A DNA stretch of 8,256 nt from Desulforhopalus sp. (GTDB taxonomy: Bacteria > Desulfobacterota > Desulfobulbia > Desulfobulbales > Desulfocapsaceae), in NCBI GenBank assembly GCA_023231425.1, contig JALNVI010000094.1:1-8256 (forward strand), given 5' to 3'. The notes under the pieces are model-generated. The model was given only the letters and a program-made list of their open reading frames with translations. It ran no database searches and was not told the origin of the DNA. Below are positions 1 through 6,416 of this stretch, in pieces (within the stretch, counting starts at the first letter, position 1; every line of letters starts with the position of its first letter). The position numbers and the translations under genes are program-made.

Positions 1-1880
1 GAATTCTGCTTCGCCTTTTCCAGCGCCGCCTGATACTTCGGACGCAGCCAGTCAATCATCTCCGGCAGCGAGAACGTCAACGGCGAACAGCCGAGGGGCG
101 TGGTGGAGCCGGGCCGATACACATTTTTATAGCGAAACTCCAGAGGATCCATCCCCATCTTCACCGCCAGTTCATCCACCATGCACTCACTGGCAAACAG
201 CGCCTGGGGTGAGCCATAGGCACGGAAGGCCGTACCGTACGCGTGGTTGGTACAGACAAGCCTGCCGTATCCGCGAATATTGTCGATATTGTAGCCGGCA
301 CCAATAAAGCTGTTCCCTTTGAACAAGATCAGGTCGCCCCATTCAGAGTAGGCACCGTGGTCAAAGATATGCTGATACTCCATCGCCTTGATCATTCCAT
401 CTTTATCGGCACCCATCTTTATATCAACATGAGTCGGAGACCGTTTCCCTGTACAGGTAATGGTCTGCTTCATATCAAATTCAAGATAGCAGGGGCGACC
501 GGTTGCCATGGTGGCCACACCGAGATAGCCTTCATTGGTCGGGCTCAGTTTATAGCCGAAGGTACTGCCCATATTGTTCTGAATAATGCGCATCTGATCC
601 TGCTTCACCCCGAGTGCTTCGTAGAGCATGTCGATGTGCAGGAAGAGACAGATACTTTTTGACTGGATGGTGAGACGTCCCTCCTCGTCATAGTAGGAAA
701 AGCCGACATCCGGCTCAAGCACCAGATGGGGCTGACGCGAAGTATAATAGTGCGCCTCTGCACTGAAGTCTGCTTCCTCCAGCAGCGGCGCGGTCTCCGC
801 CCCTTTTACCAGGGGCAGCTCATAGTAAACATTGGGAACACCGGGATGAATCTCGATGGCGTCGCCTGCCATCGCCTCCTGCGCATTCATATAAGCGGGC
901 AGCTCTTCCAGTTCCACCTTCACTTTGCCAGCAGCGGCCTTTGCGTGCTCTGCGGTATCAGCGCAGACGATGGCCATAACATCGCCATACATGAAGACCT
1001 TTTTATCGCAGATAATGGGGCGATCAAAGCCATCGCATTTATTGCCCGACATCATTGCCATGCCGTTGATACGGTTGGTCCCCTTAACATCCTTCGCCGT
1101 GAGAACCCGTTCAACCCCGGGCATCTTCAATGCTTCACTGGTATCAATGGAGAGAATATTGGCATGGGAGACTTCCGCCTGCACCAGTGCGAGCTGGAGG
1201 GTCTCCGCTGGCAGCTTCAGACCAAGGTCGGCACCAAAGTCCCAGCGGCCGGTTACCTTGGCCACCGCCGAGGGACGCGGAGCACAACTGCCGAGAAGAC
1301 TCTCTCCGTCTTTGAACTCCCAGAGCAGATCCTGCACGGTGAGTTCTCCGCGCATAACCTTCGCTGCGGCCATAACGGCATCCACCAGTGGCTTGTAACC
1401 GGTGCAGCGGCAGGCATTTCGTTTCTTTTTAAACCACTCCCGCACCTCTTCCCGGGAGGGAGATACATTCTCGTCAAGCAGCGCTTTGGCTGAAACAATG
1501 AATCCCGGGGTACAGACCCCGCACTGTGCCCCGCCATATTTTATCCAGGCGGCCTGCAGGGGATGGAGATGTTCAGGATCGCCAATCCCCTCAATGGTGA
1601 TAATATCGGCACCGTCGGCAACCGTTTTCATCTTGATCAGGCAGGAGCGTTTCACCTGACCGTCAAGGATAACGGAGCAGAGACCGCACTACCCCGCCCG
1701 GCATCCGACTTTTGTACCGGTCAGTCCGAGCTGGGAACGAATGACATCCACCAGACGATCTTCACCATCCACGATGATCATCTGTTTTAACCCATTGACT
1801 GTCAGTTCTTTTTTCTGATAAACACGTTGTCTCGTTTCATCTTTTTCTGGAGCCGGGCAGCTTTCATGGGTATCACACAT
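1..1880 (-). CDS. mop: Molybdenum aldehyde oxidoreductase (Mop type), 3' end outside window, interrupted by in-frame TAG
   Basis: Xanthine-oxidase-family enzyme expected to oxidise aldehydes to carboxylic acids using a molybdopterin cofactor and two [2Fe-2S] clusters. Reading through the TAG, the visible 626 codons follow D. gigas Mop. The plant-ferredoxin-type cluster uses C60, C65, C68 and C80, and the second cluster C120, C123 (QCGVCTPGF), C157 and C159 (NACRCTGYKP). Molybdenum-domain signatures follow: GSTFGYKLSPT and TAFRAYGSPQ (GGTFGYK and AFRGYG in the D. gigas enzyme). I chose the ATG at 1878-1880 because AAAGGA lies upstream; this gives an N-terminal extension of about 20 residues relative to D. 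gigas, starting MCDTHESC. Codon 64 is TAG (1689-1691), between G63 and ligand C65, where D. gigas has Gln. I read the remaining frame codon by codon and found no other stop. About 300 C-terminal residues, including the catalytic Glu region, lie outside. Family assignment is very secure; whether the gene is functional is open. Confidence 0.9.
1689..1691 (-). other. In-frame amber codon inside the mop reading frame
   Basis: The minus-strand codon is TAG, flanked by CRAG before and CGLC after, in the middle of the first [2Fe-2S] binding loop. A single C-to-T change from CAG (Gln, the residue at this position in D. gigas Mop) would produce it. Both sides of the stop are well conserved. A nonsense mutation, a base-calling error, or suppression/readthrough all fit. 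The diguanylate cyclase in the same window ends at TAG at its normal C-terminus, so TAG also works as a true stop here. Confidence 0.85.
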
Positions 1881-2246
1881 AATCTGTTTTTCCTTTGAGT
1901 TTGAAGGGGTATCAGCGCCCCGGACAGGGCAACAATTGACAAGCAACAGACAAAGCGGTTTCTTATATATCTGCGACAAAGAAAGAAGTTCTCCGTGAGG
2001 AGTTAATCAGTTTTCGCAAAAAATTCAAGCGCTCCCGGGATGAGCCCGGCGGAGTATTCGTGAAAAACAGCGAGGATAAAACACGTTCTTATCCAAAGAA
2101 AGAAAGCAGGAACAGGAACAGAAAAGTGACGCAACGCGGAGGCACACGAACTCAACGACAGACAGGGAGAAAAAAAAACAGGGGTGACGCAACGGGCAGG
2201 ACCTCCCGTGTCTGAAGGATTCAGACACGGGAGGAAAGGGAAAAAA
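1881..2246. other. Intergenic spacer between aminotransferase and mop
   Basis: This 366-bp spacer has no convincing gene. It holds a strong stem-loop next to the aminotransferase stop (listed separately), a 9-base T tract on the minus strand about 23 nt after it, and an 11-bp direct repeat GTGACGCAACG at 2126-2136 and 2184-2194. On the minus strand, TTGAAT near 2028 with TTAACT 16 bp downstream, or the AT-rich tract at 1963-1970, could be promoter elements for mop, but neither is strong. The frame of mop extends back to a TTG at 1977-1979, which lacks the ribosome binding site that the ATG at 1880 has. Confidence 0.6.
2202..2234 (-). terminator. 15-bp perfect stem-loop after the aminotransferase gene
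   Basis: CCTCCCGTGTCTGAA at 2202-2216 is the exact reverse complement of 2220-2234, with a 3-nt loop. It starts 12 bp downstream of the aminotransferase stop. There is no T run immediately after the stem on the minus strand; a T tract comes only about 23 nt later. It may act as a terminator or as a 3'-end stabilising structure that separates the aminotransferase transcript from mop. The fold is seen directly; its role is inferred. Confidence 0.6.
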
Positions 2247-3497
2247 TCAGGACAACTCTTTAAGGCCGGCTTCCATGATACCAAGACCTTTTTGCAGGAC
2301 ATCATCTTCAATGGTCAGCGGCATCAACATGCGAATGACATCACCTTTGATCCCACAGTTGAGAATCAGGAGACCATGATTCCAGCAGTATGCCGTAAGA
2401 GCTTTAACCTTGTCGGGAGCCGGAGTTCCATCGGCATTCTGCAGGCTAAAGCCCCGCATGGCGCCAATACCGCGCATCTCTCCGACGATGGAGATCTCTT
2501 TGCACCATCTTTCAATGGTGGAGGTGAGTTTTTTGCCAAGCTCAACAGCCTGATCAAGCACATGCTCTTCCTCGTAGGCATCAAGTACCGCAAGGGCAGC
2601 GGCACAGGCCATCGGGTTGGCGCCATAAGTTCCGCCGAGACCGCCAGGCTGTACGGAATCCATGATCTCTGCACGACCAACAACCGCTGACAGCGGCATC
2701 CCGACAGCGATACTTTTGGCGGTAGTGATCAAATCCGGTTCCACACCCCAGTTTTCAATAGCGTACATTTTACCGGTGCGGCCATATCCACTCTGGATCT
2801 CATCAACCACAAAGACAATACCGTTCTCTTTACAGAAGGCATGCAGTTCTTTGAAGTAATTCTTATCTTTCGGAACAATAAAACCACCCTCACCCTGCAC
2901 ACCTTCAATGACCATACAGGCGACGCTCTCGGGATCAATCCCGGTGAGGAAGTAGTTTTTCAGTGCGTCCATGTCACCATAAGGTGCACGATACACCTCA
3001 GGGGCATAGGGACCGAAGTTCCATTTATAAGGCTTCACTTTGGCGGTCATGGCCATGGTCAGACTGGTACGTCCGTGATAGGCCCTGTCAAAAACAATAA
3101 CTGCCGGCCGTTTTGTATAAGCACGGGCAATCTTTACCGCATTTTCCACGGCCTCAGCACCGGAGTTAATGAAAACGACTTTCTTCGCGAAATTTCCGGG
3201 AGTTACTTTGGTAAGCCGTTCGGCCAGTTCAATGGCATTGGCGTAGGGGCTGACCATGAAGCAGGTGTGGGTAAAATTTTCAGCCTGATCTTTCAACGCC
3301 GCAACAACTTTCGGATGGCTGTGCCCGAGGTTCATAACGCCAATACCACCAGCGAAATCGATAATTTCATTCCCCTCAACATCCGTGAGAATGGAACCTT
3401 TGGCTTTGGCAATAAACGCCTTGGTGCCACAGCTGTAGCCATTGGAAATGACCTTCTCGCGAACCGCCTCAATAGCCGCATTACTGGATGTATCCAT
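2247..3497 (-). CDS. gabT: Class III PLP aminotransferase, 4-aminobutyrate aminotransferase (GabT) type
   Basis: A complete 416-residue fold-type I aminotransferase, normal length for GabT. The expected reaction is transfer of the amino group of 4-aminobutyrate (or a similar omega-amino acid) to 2-oxoglutarate, giving a semialdehyde and glutamate in the cytoplasm. Visible motifs: SGAEAVENA (112-120) for PLP phosphate binding, AYHGRT (139-144) for ring stacking, VIEGVQGEGG (196-205), DEIQSGYGRTGK (232-243) with D232 for the PLP nitrogen, and TTAKSIAVGMPLS (258-270) with K261 as Schiff-base lysine; GGTYGANPMACAAALAVL follows. The frame stays open back to an ATG at 3659, but the ATG at 3495-3497 is preferred: it has GGAG about 9 nt upstream and gives the usual N-terminus. 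It sits between an amino acid permease and Mop, which fits uptake, transamination, then aldehyde oxidation. 5-Aminovalerate, beta-alanine or taurine are possible alternative substrates; the sequence cannot decide. Confidence 0.9.
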   Translation of the reverse strand: MDTSSNAAIEAVREKVISNGYSCGTKAFIAKAKGSILTDVEGNEIIDFAGGIGVMNLGHSHPKVVAALKDQAENFTHTCFMVSPYANAIELAERLTKVTPGNFAKKVVFINSGAEAVENAVKIARAYTKRPAVIVFDRAYHGRTSLTMAMTAKVKPYKWNFGPYAPEVYRAPYGDMDALKNYFLTGIDPESVACMVIEGVQGEGGFIVPKDKNYFKELHAFCKENGIVFVVDEIQSGYGRTGKMYAIENWGVEPDLITTAKSIAVGMPLSAVVGRAEIMDSVQPGGLGGTYGANPMACAAALAVLDAYEEEHVLDQAVELGKKLTSTIERWCKEISIVGEMRGIGAMRGFSLQNADGTPAPDKVKALTAYCWNHGLLILNCGIKGDVIRMLMPLTIEDDVLQKGLGIMEAGLKELS

Positions 3498-3694
3498 TTT
3501 AAATCTCCATGTGAAATTATTCGTATCCCGGACTGTAAAAAAAACGCGGCCACGCTGATCTCCCGCGCAGGCAATCCCATCAACCTCTGCAGCGTTGCGA
3601 GTGCTCCCTGCGGGGAGAAGAGCGCGGCCAGTCTCATTCTCCAGGACTCCTTTTACCATACCGTGAGATGAATTTTCTCTGTAACTACATATTC
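3498..3694 (-). promoter_or_regulatory. Aminotransferase leader with a candidate transcription attenuator
   Basis: Between the predicted start of transcription and the aminotransferase ATG lies a leader of about 200 nt. On the minus strand, segment 1 (CCGCGC, 3627-3622) and segment 3 (CCGCG, 3549-3545) can each pair with segment 2 (GCGCGG, 3568-3563). The 2:3 hairpin is followed at once by eight T (3544-3537), like an intrinsic terminator. The 1:2 pairing would prevent it. This is the standard terminator/antiterminator layout. Segment 1 lies just inside a possible ORF starting at the ATG 3635-3637, preceded by AAGGAG, but that ORF has no stop before the hairpin, so a classical leader peptide is not shown. 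I could not match a known riboswitch class. The 5-bp terminator stem is short. Confidence 0.45.
3537..3567 (-). terminator. Candidate intrinsic terminator inside the aminotransferase leader
   Basis: On the minus strand CGCGG (3567-3563) and CCGCG (3549-3545) form a GC-only stem with a 13-nt loop, followed directly by eight T (3544-3537). It sits about 40 nt upstream of the aminotransferase ATG, so it would stop transcription before the gene unless prevented. Confidence 0.45.
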
Positions 3695-3701
3695 TCTCGC
3701 G

Positions 3702-3732
3702 ATTATATCTCTATCAGTAAATTGTCCGTCAA
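3702..3732 (-). promoter_or_regulatory. Candidate sigma-70-type promoter for the aminotransferase
   Basis: Minus strand TTGACG (3732-3727) and a perfect TATAAT (3707-3702), separated by 19 bp, slightly longer than the usual 16-18. The -35 box begins one base after the permease stop codon. This suggests that the aminotransferase has its own promoter rather than relying only on read-through from the permease. Confidence 0.55.
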
Positions 3733-3733
3733 G

Positions 3734-5169
3734 TTAAAATCTTTTATATTTACTGCCAAACATCTGATACTCAATCTCTTCTAAAGTTACACCTTTTTTC
3801 CTGTTGTCGATAGACTGAACGATATAGAGAATAACACCAATGAGAACCCAGCCCCCGACGAGGGACCATTCGATTTCTGTCAGCGGTGAAGGTGAACCTA
3901 AAGGCAGATACAAATAAAGAAAAAAGAATGCAACACCTATCGCAAGAACCCCAACCAGCCTGCCTGCCTTCACTTTGAAAGGTCGTTCCAGTTCAGGTTC
4001 CTTCGAGCGCAGGATGAGAAAAGAACATGCCACCATGAAATACGCAACAACCGTCCCAAAGGCACTGGCATCAACAAACCACACGAGAGCCCCTTTGCCG
4101 AGAAGAGGCGAAGCTGCCGTAATAATTGCCACAAGAACAATCGCCGCCACGGGTGAATGATATTGGGGGTGCACCTTTGCAAAAACATCCGGAATCAATT
4201 TCGCGCGCCCCATGGAAAAGAGAACACGGGTCGCCCCGACAAGGAATCCATTCCAACTGGTTAAGATTCCGCACATGGCGGCAACAATCATAAGTTTACT
4301 GAAAATCGGATTGTGCATGACCCAGGCAAAAGCTTCAGCCACCGGAACATTGGTGAAACCTTCCCGCGTCGCTTCAGGTGCGGCCAATGCCACACTGAGA
4401 ATCATCAGGATATACCAGGCCGCCGCCATACAGATGGAAAGGATAGGATCGTGGCAATTTTGTTTAACGGTAAATTCATCTCCTCAGCTGCCTGGGGAAT
4501 AACGTCAAAACCAACAAACATTGCGGGAACCATCAGCAATACGGCAACAAATCCCTGCCCGTTGGTGAACACCGGGACCATATTGGCGACATCACCCTTC
4601 ACCACACCGGCAACCAGAAATGCAACCCCGCCAAGGGCCATGGCAATGGTAGCCACAGTTTGGAAGATGGCGCTGCTTTTCGCTCCCTTGTAATTCACAT
4701 ATGCCAGCAGCAGAGCACCAAGAGAACCAATCAGGACAAAGGTGGTTGTCACGTCAAAGCCTGCCACCTTCCACAGAACAAAGCCCGCAGGGAGATGGTC
4801 ACCAAAAAGGAACCCCAGTGCCGTAGCAAGGGCGGGGCCTTCCCAGGCCGCTACCCCGAGATATGCAAAAGCAATCATCCACCCGGTTATCATTGAAGCG
4901 TTGTACCCCATGGCACGATATGCAAAGACAACCTCCCCGCCGGCGAGTGGCAACGCCGGAGTAAGTTCGGCATAGGTCAATCCCACAAATATGCAGAGCA
5001 CTGCCCCCACAGCAAAGGCCAGAATCGCCCCGAACACCCCGCTGTCGGTGACCCACTTCCCGGCCAGCATGATCCAGCCCCAGCCAATCATCGTCCCAAA
5101 GGCAAGGGCGAGAACATCTGTCATTCCGAGAGATCTTTTTAACTTGTGCCGCGTTCCTGTATTCGCCAT
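3734..5169 (-). pseudogene. APC-family amino acid permease, broken by a one-base frameshift
   Basis: Cytoplasmic-membrane amino acid/polyamine transporter of the APC superfamily, about 478 residues if repaired, normal for the family. The first part (frame ending at 4405) starts at an ATG (5167-5169) with AAGGAG 5 nt upstream and runs MANTGTRHKLKRSLGMTDV, then hydrophobic helices including the family-typical FGTMIGWGWIMLAGKW and YAELTPALPLAGGE. It loses homology after KIATILS. The second part, open in another frame down to a TAA at 3734, begins ILSICMAAAWYILMILSV and contains SWNGFLVGATRVLFSMGR and a basic C-terminal tail. Restoring one A in the minus-strand CTATCC near 4443-4445 (CTAATCC) joins the two as a continuous helix. 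No obvious slippery heptamer is present, so programmed frameshifting is unlikely. The substrate is unknown; the GabT-type gene downstream suggests an amino acid such as 4-aminobutyrate. Confidence 0.85.
4440..4450 (-). other. Frameshift site in the permease
   Basis: The minus-strand stretch GATCCTATCCT is where the two permease frames must join. Upstream the frame reads KIATIL; downstream the other frame reads ILSICMAAAWY. One missing base (most simply an A, making CTAATCC) restores a continuous transmembrane helix. As written, the first frame runs into a TGA at 4405-4407. A deletion mutation and a sequencing error look the same from here. Confidence 0.75.
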
Positions 5170-5173
5170 GAAA

Positions 5174-5232
5174 TCTCCTTATGGGTACCTTGAATAATCT
5201 TGTATTTCGTTCATATTCAAGGTCTCCTTATG
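5174..5232 (-). repeat. 35-bp inverted-repeat element flanked by a 10-bp direct repeat (TCTCCTTATG)
   Basis: The core 5188-5222 begins CCTTGAATA and ends TATTCAAGG, a perfect 9-bp terminal inverted repeat. It matches 6183-6217 with a single difference in 35 bases. It is flanked by TCTCCTTATG at 5174-5183 and 5223-5232, which on the minus strand is CATAAGGAGA, the permease ribosome binding site. The flanking duplication looks like a target-site duplication made when a small element inserted in the permease 5' leader. Confidence 0.65.
5179..5214 (-). CDS. 11-residue mini-ORF immediately upstream of the permease
   Basis: ATG at 5212-5214 to TAA at 5179-5181 encodes MNEIQDYSRYP. It has its own AAGGAG 9 nt upstream, and its TAA lies inside the sequence CATAAGGAGA that provides the permease ribosome binding site, so the two would be translationally coupled if it is translated. 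A near-identical mini-ORF, MNEIQEYSRNP, lies in another repeat copy at 6174-6209 but without a Shine-Dalgarno sequence. Translation is not shown; the similarity may only reflect the shared repeat. Confidence 0.25.
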   Translation of the reverse strand: MNEIQDYSRYP

Positions 5233-5313
5233 TTTTTAACCACCTGAATTGATGGTTTTTTTTGCACATTTTAGCTCAATATATTTCAGAACAGACAGCT
5301 CAAGTGATTTCAG

Positions 5314-5486
5314 GGGACCTTGAAACAGCTTGTATTTCATTCCTTCGAGGGGCAGGAGAAAATTTACCGGAGACATAACGTTGTGACATCGAAGGTAAGC
5401 GCTTACCTCGACGTCTCGTTCCTCGCTTTGTCGGAGGATAAATTTTTTACTGTAACGAAGAAGATGGGCGATTATTCGATGTTCCC
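5314..5486. repeat. Long imperfect-hairpin repeat, most complete copy
   Basis: About 173 bp starting GGGACCTTGAA and ending TTCGATGTTCCC, which are imperfect inverted repeats of each other. Inner arms also pair: AAAATTTACCGG on the left against the reverse complement of CGGAGGATAAATTTTT on the right, closing on the 16-bp palindrome AGGTAAGCGCTTACCT (5393-5408). The stretch 5403-5447 is identical to 6266-6310 (45 bases). It has no transposase and resembles a MITE-like or REP-like element. It lies upstream of the permease in the minus-strand sense. Confidence 0.6.
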
Positions 5487-5799
5487 TTTATTCAGAGGAG
5501 TTCGATTCTTGTCCTGGTACAGCACCTCCCCACATACAGGGCTTCCGCCATGGGGATATTCTGAGACCTCCCGCGAGATTACCTTTGTTTTGCATTATTG
5601 TGATTGCAGCACATGGCGGGAACGTAAATCCCCACCTCCATCCATCTAATAACACGTTATTTATAACAATCATTCGGGCCTTTACAGCATCAGCATATCT
5701 GTATGTTCTGCACAGGAAAAGAGAAGAATTGACAGGGAAAGCATTTCTTCAAAACTCGCGCAATCTACAAAAACGTTGCAGAAAATGAAAGCAAAATTT
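5487..5799. other. Intergenic stretch without a recognised gene, containing competing inverted repeats
   Basis: No frame here has both a ribosome binding site and recognisable protein features. A minus-strand frame of 61 codons (5488-5673) covers much of it but matches nothing I recognise. The segment 5545-5634 holds several perfect inverted repeats that exclude one another and is listed separately. The rest, 5640-5799, shows no feature I can support. Confidence 0.5.
5545..5634. ncRNA. Candidate structured RNA with mutually exclusive stems
   Basis: On the plus strand, CCGCCATG (5545-5552) is the exact reverse complement of CATGGCGG (5612-5619). TGGGGAT (5551-5557) is the exact reverse complement of ATCCCCA (5628-5634), and CCCGC (5570-5574) can pair with GCGGG (5616-5620). 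The first pairing uses the same bases of 5616-5619 as the third, so the first cannot form together with the other two. A small TGTG/CACA-type hairpin lies inside. This is switch-like, but no known riboswitch was recognised and the strand is undetermined. Confidence 0.3.
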
Positions 5800-5920
5800 C
5801 CTCTCCGACGGACTCCTCTGGAGGGTATTTTTTGCCAGCAGCGGGAAAGAGAGGAAGCAGGACTTCAGGGTGGCGCAGGGCGGCAATGTGCCGGGAAGAG
5901 TACAGGAAGGATTGTATCGG

Positions 5921-5973
5921 AACATCACGAGGTGCTGCGGGAGAAAATATCTTCCGCAGCACCTCGTGATGTT
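5921..5973. repeat. 20-bp perfect stem-loop
   Basis: 5921-5940 (AACATCACGAGGTGCTGCGG) is the exact reverse complement of 5954-5973. The loop of 13 nt can add three further pairs (one G-T), giving a stem of up to 23 bp. It has no T run on either side. It could be a REP/MITE-type element, a transcript-end structure or the remnant of a mobile unit. Both flanks lack a gene. Confidence 0.7.
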
Positions 5974-6165
5974 GAAAAAGAGATACATAAAACCAGCACA
6001 GCCGAGAATACAACCCACAGGGTCACAACTGCGACTTCGCACTCGCCGAAGGCCACAGCGACGGCACCACACAGCAGGAGTATTTGGCTTAGTTGAAAAA
6101 GGTGGAGAGAGTCATGACAATGACATGACGCCAGATGGAACCGGAGAGGAAACGGGCCTGTTTAT
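5925..6165 (-). other. Hydrophobic open frame without a start codon (possible coding relic)
   Basis: On the minus strand a frame is open from just after a TAA near 6163-6168 to a TGA at 5925-5927. Its middle reads LLLCGAVAVAFG, then VAVVTLWVVFSAVLVLCIS, like one or two membrane helices, followed by FSTSRGAAEDIF. There is no ATG, GTG or TTG before the hydrophobic part and no ribosome binding site. The C-terminal codons lie in the 20-bp stem-loop. I do not recognise the protein. It may be a decayed gene fragment or chance. Confidence 0.2.
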
Positions 6166-6173
6166 TCTGCACA

Positions 6174-6327
6174 TTAGGGGTTCCTTGAATACTCTTGTAT
6201 TTCGTTCATATTCAAGGCACAGAAGAAAATTTATTAGAGCCCTGTTTGATATCGGAGTCTAACGTTTACCTCGACGTCTCGTTCCTCGCTTTGTCGGAGG
6301 ATAAATTTTTGACTGTAACGAAGAAGG
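6174..6327. repeat. Dispersed repeat copy with truncated right end, carrying a mini-ORF
   Basis: The repeat starts at 6183 with the 35-bp inverted-repeat head (CCTTGAATA...TATTCAAGG, 6183-6217), continues through TGATATCGGAGT (6247-6258) and shares 45 identical bases (6266-6310) with 5403-5447. It stops matching after GAAGAAGG near 6327, where the other copies continue with ATGGGCGA and a final CGATGTTCC. Minus-strand 6209-6174 reads MNEIQEYSRNP then TAA, parallel to the mini-ORF upstream of the permease. Confidence 0.6.
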
Positions 6328-6416
6328 ACATAATCACGCAGCAGATCAGGTAAAAGGGATGAAATACATACGCGCCCCTGCCACTGACCGATTTATTACG
6401 ACTCCAATGGCCCCGG

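Noticed and set aside
1..6. GAATTC at the left end and CTGCA at the right end
   Set aside because: These look like EcoRI and PstI cloning boundaries of a restriction fragment, not biology.
243..1493. Plus-strand open frames of 139, 157 and 255 codons
   Set aside because: They are antisense to the conserved mop frame and show no protein features of their own.
1689..1691. Pyrrolysine or selenocysteine at the mop amber
   Set aside because: Selenocysteine uses UGA, not UAG. Pyrrolysine is possible in some Deltaproteobacteria, but the position has no known role for it and TAG ends another gene normally here. Kept only as an option to test.
3498..3659. N-terminal extension of the aminotransferase to an ATG at 3659
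   Set aside because: The extra 54 residues do not resemble GabT N-termini. The ATG at 3497 has its own Shine-Dalgarno, and the extension would cover the predicted terminator hairpin.
2841..3671. Plus-strand open frame of 276 codons
   Set aside because: It is antisense to the intact aminotransferase and its leader; the minus-strand protein has full family motifs.
5236..5340. 34-codon minus-strand ORF (MKYKLFQGPLK...) upstream of the permease
   Set aside because: It begins inside a repeat copy, its purine-rich stretch is only one base from the ATG, and I recognise nothing in it.
5749..6262. Several 80-130-codon frames on both strands around the 20-bp stem-loop
   Set aside because: They mirror each other across the inverted repeat, have no ribosome binding sites and resemble no protein.
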